Counted from the first letter of the stretch, positions 27,621 to 36,665 are shown. The stretch is DNA of 64,000 nucleotides from Salibacteraceae bacterium (GCA_018401875.1 JAGYJZ010000003.1:62001-126000), one strand, 5' to 3'. Numbers and translations are program-made. Notes: generated by a model not told the origin, from the sequence alone.

Positions 27621-29105
27621 CTAATGTTTTTCATTACTATTAATTCTGTCCCAAAGCACACGCCAAATCTCTACCATAGCCAGTGTATCAAGCTTACAGT
27701 ATGCCTTAAGGTCTGCCAAGGTTTTTACCAGGTTGCCTTCAAACCGGTTTTCAAGCATACTCAGGTAAACTTCACTGGCCGTGTTGCCATCTTGTATATC
27801 CAAGTCATCGTATTTGAGATCTGTCAAAGCAGGCAACACCTTCTTTATGGATGCTGAGCCATTCATGGCAGGCATATAACACCAATGACTACGGAATGGT
27901 ACGATAAGGTCAACCACCCGATCATGAATGGCCATTAATTCATCCGCATAGCTAGGGAAGCTCTCAGCCAAGGCTTTGATCTTTCCTTTTTCGAAGCCCA
28001 TGTTGTAGGTTACAATGCTGCCTTCCGTTCCCAAGTCAAGCAACATTTGTTGGATCACCGTCTCCCTTGGATCGCCCAAAGGATCGGCTAATAATTCTCG
28101 ATGCTCTAACTCACCATCAGGCGTATGCAGAATATGCAAGCTGTATTGATGTGGATATTGCTGGTAAGGTCGCGTGCCATCAAAAAGCGGTATAGAAGGT
28201 CCTATGGTCTCAAAATCGAAGAAGTACAAAGGATACTGCCATTCTGATAAGAAATCACGTATCGCGTTCTTATCAAAAACCTCCTTATTATACTTCTCTC
28301 CATCTACTTGATTGCGTTGTTTAGCATTCAAGTCTAAATCATCTGGAATATCCGTAATGGCAATAATTCCTTCGTTGAATAACTGCCAACCACGTGCACC
28401 GATGCGTGAAATATTCAATACATTTTGCTCTGGCACGTCCATCCAACAAAAACTTATAAAGTCACAAGGAAACGGATCGGAACAATGGGGACCAATTGCA
28501 ACCTCTGGTGGCGATGATTGTCTCAATATGGCTGAAAAAGCTTCTATGCGATCGGGAATCCCATTTTGTAACGGCAGGATTTCTTCCAAAACAGATTGCC
28601 GGGTAAATAGCTGGTTTAAATCCAACTCACCTTGTCTTTCATATTGGTTATTGATGTACATCACTTCAATGTCCACCAAGTGAATTCCTGCTTGCCTGAA
28701 TGCATAAAACTGAACTGCAGTATCATTGATGTGATAGGCCTTTACGCTTGTGCTACTTTTCACCTCTATTGCTTGCCATCCTCCTGCTTCCTTTACTAAT
28801 ATATCCATTGCAGCATAAATACCTCCCGCAGATACTGCAGCCTCGTAAATCACCTCTGCACCCTCTTCAATCCATTGCTTTGTTTGTTGCAATCCAACAG
28901 GAATTCCATCAGGACGACTAAAGTCTGGGGTGGCATCCTTTCCTCCAGGAAATATGTGCTGAGCTAACTCACCCACAGAAGATCCCTGAGCAAACAATGC
29001 CTCTTGTGCATAGCTAAGCGCATCTCGCAGGTCTGGCTGATGCTTGTCAAGCCACAATCGTTTTTCACATTGTAAGCCCTTAATGTATTTAGATTTTGAA
29101 AGCAT
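27621..29105 (-). CDS. DUF2779-domain protein (Cas4/RecB-like plus exonuclease-like region)
   Basis: 'MLSKSKYIKGLQCEKRLWLDKHQPDL', 'AIEVKSSTSVKAYHINDTAVQFYAFR', 'YFFDFETIGPSIPLFDGTRPYQQYPHQYSLH'. Confidence 0.85.
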   Translation of the reverse strand: MLSKSKYIKGLQCEKRLWLDKHQPDLRDALSYAQEALFAQGSSVGELAQHIFPGGKDATPDFSRPDGIPVGLQQTKQWIEEGAEVIYEAAVSAGGIYAAMDILVKEAGGWQAIEVKSSTSVKAYHINDTAVQFYAFRQAGIHLVDIEVMYINNQYERQGELDLNQLFTRQSVLEEILPLQNGIPDRIEAFSAILRQSSPPEVAIGPHCSDPFPCDFISFCWMDVPEQNVLNISRIGARGWQLFNEGIIAITDIPDDLDLNAKQRNQVDGEKYNKEVFDKNAIRDFLSEWQYPLYFFDFETIGPSIPLFDGTRPYQQYPHQYSLHILHTPDGELEHRELLADPLGDPRETVIQQMLLDLGTEGSIVTYNMGFEKGKIKALAESFPSYADELMAIHDRVVDLIVPFRSHWCYMPAMNGSASIKKVLPALTDLKYDDLDIQDGNTASEVYLSMLENRFEGNLVKTLADLKAYCKLDTLAMVEIWRVLWDRINSNEKH

Positions 29106-29139
29106 ATAGTTAGTCAGTCGGTATTAATTATAATAATGA

Positions 29140-29532
29140 TTAAGCATAGTCAATGAAATCGAGCGTAAAAGCATTGGCACATAAGTTCCCTTTTAACTTC
29201 ATTTTTTTCATCCATTGATCTATTGCGTCTAATTCAGTTTGATCCGTAATCTTTCCTCGGAAATCAACATGATAAACGCTCTCTTCTCTCACGAGTAAGG
29301 CATGTCTATGGCATTCTTCTGTTCTATTCAACACCCGAAAACTAAACAAACGTCCTACACCTTCAAAGCATGGCCTCAAAAATCGGTTACCGATGATGGC
29401 GAGTCTCTCATTATCCCTATAAAACTCTGAAGGACTTATGTATTCTCTGATGACATAAATATTACTACCAGCAAGTATTACCTGGGGTTTGCTCCTTTTC
29501 TTTTTCCATGAAACCGGTGATTCAAATTCCAT
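29140..29532 (-). CDS. hypothetical protein, 130 aa, first gene of predicted island operon 2
   Basis: ORF preceded at 30 bp by the shared 27-bp motif; no family recognised. Confidence 0.7.
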   Translation of the reverse strand: MEFESPVSWKKKRSKPQVILAGSNIYVIREYISPSEFYRDNERLAIIGNRFLRPCFEGVGRLFSFRVLNRTEECHRHALLVREESVYHVDFRGKITDQTELDAIDQWMKKMKLKGNLCANAFTLDFIDYA

Positions 29533-29561
29533 TTGTTCTAATTACAAGAACAAACGTAAAG

Positions 29562-29588
29562 ACCCGGTCTGCCAAAAGCTGTCGGACT
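29562..29588 (-). promoter_or_regulatory. shared upstream motif copy 1 (AGTCCGACAnnnnTTGGCAGAnCGGGT)
   Basis: 22/27 identical to 32913-32939, both starting 30 nt upstream of a minus-strand start codon; followed by TACGTTTG, matching Bacteroidota -7 TAnnTTTG. Confidence 0.75.
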
Positions 29589-29646
29589 AAATAGATTTGG
29601 TAACAAGAAGAAAAAATTGATATTGAATCTCTAGTAAAAGAACACC

Positions 29647-30390
29647 TTATGTGCGAGTGTTTCTATTCCACAACCCTTGTCTAAACTTAGTAATATAGGA
29701 AAACTCCATTGCGCTGATTTCATCTTTTGTAGATTCATTCATACTATGAATTGCTATACCTATTTTTTTCCCAATTAGAATTTCATTATTGACTAACTGA
29801 TTAATTCTGACACTAGTAGCTTGGCCTCCTATTATACACTTCCGAGGTGTTACTTTCAAATAATTGGTCAGTCTTTCAAATGATGACTTTGCTTCGCCAA
29901 AGTATAAAGGACAAAACGATTCTAGATTATAGAAACAATAAACACCTTTTGACCTTATCAGTTCTTTGCGTGTCTCAGAATGAATATCAATAAAGCAATA
30001 TGGCCCAAAACTGCTTTCAAAAAGCAATAACTTATTTCTTCGATCGTGCTTATTAACCAGTTCCGGAAGTAATACCCTGAGAGGAGTTAAGAGCTCATCA
30101 CCATCAAAACTCATCAAAATTTCATGTTGTAATGCTTTCGAGCATTGATCATTTAGGGCGAGATCCATGGGTGTTGAGCTACTCCTGAGTAATGAAAAAT
30201 CCACATCAACATTCAATTGAATATTACGAATGGGAACTTCAGTAAATGAACTCAACCAATCTTTATCACATTTCTTTGACATTTTGTAGCTCCATGTTTG
30301 TTGGGTCTTTTTAATATTCAATGAATAATCCTTCAGATTTATAACTCTCTTCGAATTTTCATAATAATCAAACAAATCTGCATCACCCAA
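29647..30390 (-). CDS. hypothetical protein with C-terminal GIY-YIG-like domain
   Basis: 'SKGVYCFYNLESFCPLYFGEAKSSFERLTNYLK' fits G-V-Y ... Y-F-G ... R spacing of GIY-YIG. Confidence 0.6.
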   Translation of the reverse strand: MGDADLFDYYENSKRVINLKDYSLNIKKTQQTWSYKMSKKCDKDWLSSFTEVPIRNIQLNVDVDFSLLRSSSTPMDLALNDQCSKALQHEILMSFDGDELLTPLRVLLPELVNKHDRRNKLLLFESSFGPYCFIDIHSETRKELIRSKGVYCFYNLESFCPLYFGEAKSSFERLTNYLKVTPRKCIIGGQATSVRINQLVNNEILIGKKIGIAIHSMNESTKDEISAMEFSYITKFRQGLWNRNTRT

Positions 30391-30465
30391 AAGATCATCA
30401 CAAAAACTGGATAAGCAACAAGTTGATTGAACAAGATATAAATAGTATCGAAGCTCATAATTTTC

Positions 30466-30891
30466 TTAGTCTTTAATTAAAAATAAGAAGTGATGAATGC
30501 TCGCCCATTTTGCTAATATATCGAGCTCTTTTCTATGGATAGGTTTTGAAGGCCTACCTAGAACTTCGGTTATAACATTTCCCTCCGTCACGAATACAAT
30601 GTGGTTTTCAAGAAAATCGTTTTGCCAACGAGAAATATCCCAAACATGAATTCGCCCTTCCTCGCAGTCTTCAATTCTCTTATGAAGGTCATTCCTAAAT
30701 AGGAATGCCTCATTAAACAACTCGAAACCGTTCGTTAGCTCATGGAAACAATATTCCAAGCCGCGTTCAGATTTCAAGATGGTGTCTGAAATGCCTAATC
30801 CAGACCAAATCGAGATCAACAATGGCTCGGCATTCACTCTTTGAGCAGACAAGGTTCGTTGCTGCACTTCTTCAATTAGTCTGTTATTCAT
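30466..30891 (-). CDS. hypothetical protein, 141 aa, adjacent to the AAA+/M41 gene
   Basis: ORF separated by 3 bp from the upstream AAA+/M41 gene; no family recognised. Confidence 0.7.
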   Translation of the reverse strand: MNNRLIEEVQQRTLSAQRVNAEPLLISIWSGLGISDTILKSERGLEYCFHELTNGFELFNEAFLFRNDLHKRIEDCEEGRIHVWDISRWQNDFLENHIVFVTEGNVITEVLGRPSKPIHRKELDILAKWASIHHFLFLIKD

Positions 30892-30894
30892 TTC

Positions 30895-32883
30895 CTATGA
30901 TTTAGAGTGATTCAAGCTAGGATTAACCAATAGTTGGTATGTAGTCTGATCTGAATTTTCATTATCAAACAGCATACTCCTGTAATCTCCTTTTGATTCA
31001 ATTACTTCGAGTTGAAACTTATTCAATATCAATTGAAATTGCTCTCCAGTTAGTTTAGCCTCATTCGCTAATACCTTTGCTACCGTTTTCAAAACATGAA
31101 TATTCTTGTTCAATAATCCTCTTGCACGATCCGCATTATATTCAAGTAATCGTTTTACTTCGGCATTGGTATCATCGCACGGTCTTAGCGTATCGTCAAT
31201 AAAGATGCTCGACTCTGAAAACACCATTAGTTTACCCGACATACCCGAGGAATTAACCGCTGATTTTGCAAACTCCGTGGCAGCTCGCAAATCAGATTCG
31301 GCACCAAACGATATGTTGTCTTTTCCAAACACCAATTCTTCAGCGATCAATCCACCAAAGAGAATGGTGAGTTCATCCTGGAAGCGGGTTTTATTCATGA
31401 TCCGTTTTGAATACCTGCGTTCTACACATCCACTAATTGAATCGTTTGCACTTTGAGCAATGATCTGCTCTGGCACCTCATGATTCAACAAGTAATGCAG
31501 AAGTGCATGCCCCGCCTCATGCACCGCAACCAATGCCTGCATGTCGTCTTTCTTTGGCCTCTTAAGCTTTTCAATAAACGAAAACAGCTCATGCTTCAAA
31601 ACCAACTTTTCACCTCTATTGATCAACACTTTGTTTGATTCAATTTTCCAAATAAATACCTCGTCATTCTTTAGATCATGTTGTTTCGAGAAAAGCAATA
31701 AATGAGGCAATTGAGCATCCACCACACTTGAAATAGTCCCAAATAAAGGTCGCGCTCCATGGGCTGGTGTAACTCCTTCGGATATGATGTAGTCAATAAC
31801 AGAAGATTCGAATTCGCAGTTGATTCCAAACCTTACAGCAAGTTGATTGCGGGTAGACTCCAATTTCATTCCTACAATTTGTTTGAATTCTGAGGTTCCA
31901 AAAGCAGGATAAATCACGTGGTTATTGCCTAGCCTCGCCACTTGTTCGGGCCTAAACCTCTTCAATAGAGACTCCTTGATCTTACTCACCGAAATGTTTT
32001 CACTTTGTTTTCTAAGGTTATCTGCACTACTGTCGCTGCTCGTATTGCGACTCATCTGAAATGCCTCATCCAAATTTCCAACTACGAACACCAAGCACTT
32101 TGTGCAATCTATAATGATCGGGTTTAGACTGGCCTTGCACGCACGTTCCATAAGTTTCAGGCTTCCTATGTGGTCAAGGCTCAAAATTTGCTCCTTGAGC
32201 ACTGCATAGGAAGAGTATTCTCCTCTTAATTCCTCGTAAATATTTGCCCAATAATCCGTTGGGATAAACCAGTCTTTAGGCTTGCTATTTGAAGCTTCTG
32301 AAAGATTGCGAACCTCGTTTACTAGCTTCTTCCCTTTGGTGACTTTACCATTTTCAGCTTTCACTCCGCGTTCTACAAGAAAGTTCAGTTGACGCAACAG
32401 ATCATAAAGATCGTAGCGGCCAAACGACTGCTCATAGTATTGAATCTTTCCTGAATCAAATAAGTCCCAAATCGGCTGAACATCTAATAAATTTGTTTCC
32501 TTTCCGATTTCATCAATTGTTCTAGCATGTTGAAACTCATCCAGCAAAATGACATGCTCTTTTCCATTGCGCTCTTTGTAAAGGTTTTCGAGTTTTGCTA
32601 AGAAACCTGTTCTCCTGCCCCTTCCAGTATCTAGAACCGTAGAATAATCGTTGAAATCAAGAAGGGTGATGAGCTCGCGAACAAGTTGTGTTTTTCCTGA
32701 ACCGGTCAATCCCCAAAGATTTATGATTACCGGTCGAGTTTGTAAATCGGGTAAAGCATACCAAGGAGTAACAAGATGGATGACTTGATCTATGATCTCA
32801 TCTAATCCAACAAATTTTGATTTCAGCTTTTTACGAGCGTTTTCCAGGGTCTGAAGTCTCCTGTTCAGTTCTTTTGTACTCAT
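30895..32883 (-). CDS. chimeric Clp/HSP100-type AAA+ ATPase fused to C-terminal FtsH-like peptidase M41 domain
   Basis: Walker A 'GLTGSGKT', Walker B 'HVILLDEF', 'KRFRPEQVARLG', sensor-2-like 'GARPL'; then zinc motif 'HEAGH' and third-ligand region 'FGAESDLRAATEFAKSAV' as in FtsH. Confidence 0.88.
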   Translation of the reverse strand: MSTKELNRRLQTLENARKKLKSKFVGLDEIIDQVIHLVTPWYALPDLQTRPVIINLWGLTGSGKTQLVRELITLLDFNDYSTVLDTGRGRRTGFLAKLENLYKERNGKEHVILLDEFQHARTIDEIGKETNLLDVQPIWDLFDSGKIQYYEQSFGRYDLYDLLRQLNFLVERGVKAENGKVTKGKKLVNEVRNLSEASNSKPKDWFIPTDYWANIYEELRGEYSSYAVLKEQILSLDHIGSLKLMERACKASLNPIIIDCTKCLVFVVGNLDEAFQMSRNTSSDSSADNLRKQSENISVSKIKESLLKRFRPEQVARLGNNHVIYPAFGTSEFKQIVGMKLESTRNQLAVRFGINCEFESSVIDYIISEGVTPAHGARPLFGTISSVVDAQLPHLLLFSKQHDLKNDEVFIWKIESNKVLINRGEKLVLKHELFSFIEKLKRPKKDDMQALVAVHEAGHALLHYLLNHEVPEQIIAQSANDSISGCVERRYSKRIMNKTRFQDELTILFGGLIAEELVFGKDNISFGAESDLRAATEFAKSAVNSSGMSGKLMVFSESSIFIDDTLRPCDDTNAEVKRLLEYNADRARGLLNKNIHVLKTVAKVLANEAKLTGEQFQLILNKFQLEVIESKGDYRSMLFDNENSDQTTYQLLVNPSLNHSKS

Positions 32884-32912
32884 CTATTCTTAATTTGAGT
32901 ACAAAGGACTTC

Positions 32913-32939
32913 ACCCGCTCTGCCAATTTGTGTCGGACT
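32913..32939 (-). promoter_or_regulatory. shared upstream motif copy 2
   Basis: AGTCCGACACAAATTGGCAGAGCGGGT, 30 nt upstream of the AAA+/M41 start codon. Confidence 0.75.
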
Positions 32940-32969
32940 GGAAACCTATTTTAAAAAACCTCCAGTAAT

Positions 32970-33881
32970 CTATCCGTTATAAAACTCGTTCAATTGCTTA
33001 ATCCAATCCCCCATTTCTTCCCTTAGCCATTGAGGCTCTAAGATTTCCACTTCAGGGCCTTTCATGAGTATACGTTGCTTAAACTCATAGTTTGGCGCGA
33101 GGTAAAAACCGATTAATACCGAGTCTTCATTCTCTTCTAATAGCATTTGAGATATATGCAGCGGTTGAGATAATTGGTACTTAGCTTCTTTGGTGGTATA
33201 CCTCACTTTAATTTGGCACTCTTCTCCTTCTGAGTATATCAGGCCTACAATAGATCGCAACCTGTCAATGACTTTATCGCGTTCGCTTTTCTCAAACGCT
33301 TCCTCTGTAAGTTCTAAGGATTGAATTCTCTCCAATCCGAATGTTCTAATTTCTTTCCAGTGGGTCTCAAACCCAATCAAGTACCATCTTCCCAAGTATT
33401 CCTTCAGCAGGTATGGATATAAATTGTGAGGCTTAGCTTTATCTGAGCTAAATGATTTGTAATCAAACTTAACCTTCACTTTGGCTTTCATAGCTTCAAG
33501 AAGAACAGGAAAATACTCAAAACCTCCCTCTACCTCTTCATTCACATCAAAATCCACAAAATTCATCACCTGCTTTGCGTCCTTCATGGAATCAATTAGA
33601 AACGATGCTTTATCGGCTAGCTGAAATAGGTGAATGAATCGGTTGAGGTTTACTTCGCTTTCTGATTCAACATAATATCCTCGTGCGTCACGATCATAAG
33701 CAATCTCAATACTTAGATCATTTCGAATTTCATGAAACTTGCGTTCAATGGTTCTGGTGGAAAGATTCAAACCTCTATTCTCCAATATTACTTGCAGGTC
33801 ATCTAAACTGGGATAAGTTTTCGACTTTAAAGCCCGAATGATCGTATGATATTCTTTCCAAGTTTGACTGCGTTTTGACAT
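32970..33881 (-). CDS. WYL-domain transcriptional regulator
   Basis: N-terminal HTH-like region, 'YLLKEYLGRWYLIGFETHWKEIRTFGLERIQSLE' WYL motif, C-terminal WCX-like extension. Confidence 0.92.
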   Translation of the reverse strand: MSKRSQTWKEYHTIIRALKSKTYPSLDDLQVILENRGLNLSTRTIERKFHEIRNDLSIEIAYDRDARGYYVESESEVNLNRFIHLFQLADKASFLIDSMKDAKQVMNFVDFDVNEEVEGGFEYFPVLLEAMKAKVKVKFDYKSFSSDKAKPHNLYPYLLKEYLGRWYLIGFETHWKEIRTFGLERIQSLELTEEAFEKSERDKVIDRLRSIVGLIYSEGEECQIKVRYTTKEAKYQLSQPLHISQMLLEENEDSVLIGFYLAPNYEFKQRILMKGPEVEILEPQWLREEMGDWIKQLNEFYNG

Positions 33882-33980
33882 GGTTGTATAGATTAGGCCA
33901 ATTAATTTCTAATTTCTGCAGAACTTTCTTGCAAGATTATTACTTGTAGTAAGATTAAGCTATTAAAGTCAATGAGGGGT

Positions 33981-34574
33981 TTAACCTCTTTGATATTGGC
34001 CTACGTCAAATGAAAAGGTATCTTTTTGAATATTCAAGAAGGTATCGGAAAAGGTAAGTTCAAAATCTAAGGAAGACCTCAAATCAAAGGTGCTGTCTAA
34101 TGAAAAAACGTAAGAGTACTCTCCACTTCCTGCACATGACGCCAAAGTCCATCCACTGGGCCACCCAGCAAGACCGCTAGTTCCTTTCGTTTTCCAACCT
34201 GGGATAATTGCATCACCAGCGTAATCCTCTGAATTATTAATTCTATGATAACTCAATGCCCCTTCTTCGAGTACCATGCACTTTGAGTTTAAGGACCTGA
34301 GAGTTCCTTTTAACCCCAAAAGCGTATCTATTCCCACATTTTCCATAATAACCTTAATGTACACAATTGCTCCAGTGTCGATGTAACAATCTCTGGCCTC
34401 GTCACCATCATCCGGGTAAACCATCTCAATACTTGAAATAATCAACTCTATACTTGCAATATAGTCCACACTTTTTCCATCCAATGGATTATCACGATCA
34501 AGAGATAGTTTTTCACACGAAACAAAAAAAACGACTACAACTAGAAATAATATTTTGATCGAATTTGTCTTCAT
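33981..34574 (-). CDS. hypothetical lipoprotein
   Basis: 'MKTNSIKILFLVVVVFFVSCEKLS' signal peptide/lipobox. Confidence 0.7.
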   Translation of the reverse strand: MKTNSIKILFLVVVVFFVSCEKLSLDRDNPLDGKSVDYIASIELIISSIEMVYPDDGDEARDCYIDTGAIVYIKVIMENVGIDTLLGLKGTLRSLNSKCMVLEEGALSYHRINNSEDYAGDAIIPGWKTKGTSGLAGWPSGWTLASCAGSGEYSYVFSLDSTFDLRSSLDFELTFSDTFLNIQKDTFSFDVGQYQRG

Positions 34575-34576
34575 TC

Positions 34577-36331
34577 CTAATTTTTAAAATTCAAGCTTCG
34601 TTTATAAGATCGATTCCTAGAGACGTTTCTAAACCCTTGCCAGGTGGTCCATGCAATATCTGAAACCCAAAATGTGCCACCTAATCCCAAACAAACAAAG
34701 CTGGCAATTCTTTGATTATTGGCCTGTCTATAATACATATCTATATTCTCTTGGGTTGAGGCAAGATGATATAGTTCGTAAGACCCTCGCCAGGAATAAT
34801 TTAATATCAAACCGGAAGCAATCAATCCAAGAGTCATAATTGTTGTAACTACTGGTTTTACTCTTGGACCGAACATTGATCCGTTTCCATTATTTACACC
34901 TGAGTTTCCAAGACCTGGTAAAATGATTGAGGATAATGCGTTGTATGGACCATTATGAGTTCTAACAGACATTACATCCGCATTATAACTTTGTGTTTTA
35001 TTGACTTTTGCTTCAACAACTTTGAGCGTGGCCCTTCCCGAGTTAAAACCAGCCAACTCTTTTTCGAGCAACTGCTTGTTTTTGTAATAAATCGACTGAT
35101 CTCCCCGTATTAATTCGAGACCATTTTCATTCTTTTTTAATAAAATTTGATGCTCAGACCTATCAAATTTCGCTGAATAATTCGCCATTGAAAATACTTT
35201 ATAGTCGTATTCTTTGGGAACGGGGCCTTTAACTTTATTAATACACTCAACAATTTCATCATAGTCACTGATTATTTCAGGGTTATTTCGTTCGATATGT
35301 GAAGGGATGCCGAATGTGTCTAATCGAATTGCCACTTTAAATGAAAATGGATGATTGATTTCTTCTTTACCCAATAACCAAGCATTTAGATCCTGATCAA
35401 GATCAGATCTATATTCATTCATAAGGCTGGGGTACTCTGATAAATTGTATGAGGTATCCAGACGAGTTGATAAAAAGTACTCCCTTTTCTTTCTCTCAAT
35501 GTCTTCTGCTAAGAGCGCTTTGGCTTTAGCCACGCTATCCGCTTTGAGCTTTTTCACATACAGTGGATAAAACTCTTTCTTCCACATTTCATGTACCTCC
35601 GATGTATTTAAAGGCTCTATTAAATCGCCAGTGGTATTGAACTCCCTATTCAATGAAGATCTTTCTGAAACCGCAATCATCATTAAAGCACTAACAGCAT
35701 ATTCTTTTTTATCGGACTTTGAATAATACGTATTCCACAACCCAATATTCTTTACATAATATTCTATATAATCATAACGAAATCTAGGCCCATTTGACAC
35801 TTCCAGCCTCACAGCTTCATGTAATTCTCCTTCAATCATAACAGCTGCCATGCTCGCCTTGTAAGAAATTCTGCGTCCCTTATAGTATTCGGTCCATTCT
35901 ACATTTTGGTAATCTCCATTAATCAATGGTATTTTTAAAACTGCAGCGCTATGCACATCTATTGTAGTGGGCCTATAATCAAGCAAAGCATGCCTTTCGA
36001 TTCTATTGTACAACTCTACATCTGACCCTCTAAATATGTATTCATTCTGATCAATTGAAAGTCTAAGGTTATCAACCATAAAAATTTCCGTAACCTCAGC
36101 TTGGTTATTATTTATCCACTTGATAGAATGAATAGTTTCAAAATCATTAAAACTCCATATTCCATCAGGACCAGCATGCTGATAACTTCGAGCAGTAAAC
36201 CTTTTATCAGGAAGAAAATAATCTTCAGCCTTCAAACTTTGCGCTAAGCAGTCATTTAAAAAAACGGATATAAAAACCACCCATACTACAACCAGAAACA
36301 ATCTATAATTCTCGATTTTCATGCACGCCAA
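34577..36331 (-). CDS. exported hypothetical protein, 584 aa
   Basis: N-terminal signal 'YRLFLVVVWVVFISVFLNDCLAQ'; hydrophobic segment near the C-terminus; 3 bp from the next gene. Confidence 0.7.
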   Translation of the reverse strand: MACMKIENYRLFLVVVWVVFISVFLNDCLAQSLKAEDYFLPDKRFTARSYQHAGPDGIWSFNDFETIHSIKWINNNQAEVTEIFMVDNLRLSIDQNEYIFRGSDVELYNRIERHALLDYRPTTIDVHSAAVLKIPLINGDYQNVEWTEYYKGRRISYKASMAAVMIEGELHEAVRLEVSNGPRFRYDYIEYYVKNIGLWNTYYSKSDKKEYAVSALMMIAVSERSSLNREFNTTGDLIEPLNTSEVHEMWKKEFYPLYVKKLKADSVAKAKALLAEDIERKKREYFLSTRLDTSYNLSEYPSLMNEYRSDLDQDLNAWLLGKEEINHPFSFKVAIRLDTFGIPSHIERNNPEIISDYDEIVECINKVKGPVPKEYDYKVFSMANYSAKFDRSEHQILLKKNENGLELIRGDQSIYYKNKQLLEKELAGFNSGRATLKVVEAKVNKTQSYNADVMSVRTHNGPYNALSSIILPGLGNSGVNNGNGSMFGPRVKPVVTTIMTLGLIASGLILNYSWRGSYELYHLASTQENIDMYYRQANNQRIASFVCLGLGGTFWVSDIAWTTWQGFRNVSRNRSYKRSLNFKN

Positions 36332-36458
36332 ATTTCAATCAGAAAAACAATGTTCTATTTGATGGCAGTCAGTTAAGCTGTTGATTATTATCAGCTAGCA
36401 TTACAAATCAGCATTATATCCAATTAATTAACATCTCTTTTTGCGAGATTCATTGATT

Positions 36459-36572
36459 ATGAGCAAAAGTGGAAGCAGATCAGCAAGATTTATTGGCGAA
36501 CACAAAGGAAAAACTCCTAAGATTAGTTCAGGATCAAAAAGTAAATCGAAAGCAGGTGGAGTCAAGATGTAA
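36459..36572 (+). CDS. possible small basic protein (37 aa)
   Basis: ORF read by eye: MSKSGSRSARFIGEHKGKTPKISSGSKSKSKAGGVKM. Confidence 0.35.
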   Translation: MSKSGSRSARFIGEHKGKTPKISSGSKSKSKAGGVKM

Positions 36573-36632
36573 GACTCCCAAAAGAATATTTTAAAGCAAT
36601 TCCGACCCAATTTCCGACCCAACAAAAACAAA

Positions 36633-36665
36633 AAAGCCTTTAACTGTTTGATAGCTAAAGGCTTT
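36633..36665 (-). terminator. rho-independent terminator downstream of tRNA-Gln
   Basis: aaagccttta...taaaggcttt 10-bp stem; T-run on the minus strand after the stem. Confidence 0.75.

Noticed and set aside
36428-36631. ORF 36428-36631 (-) as a gene
   Set aside because: No recognisable domain; overlaps a short tandem sequence and a more plausible tiny plus-strand ORF.
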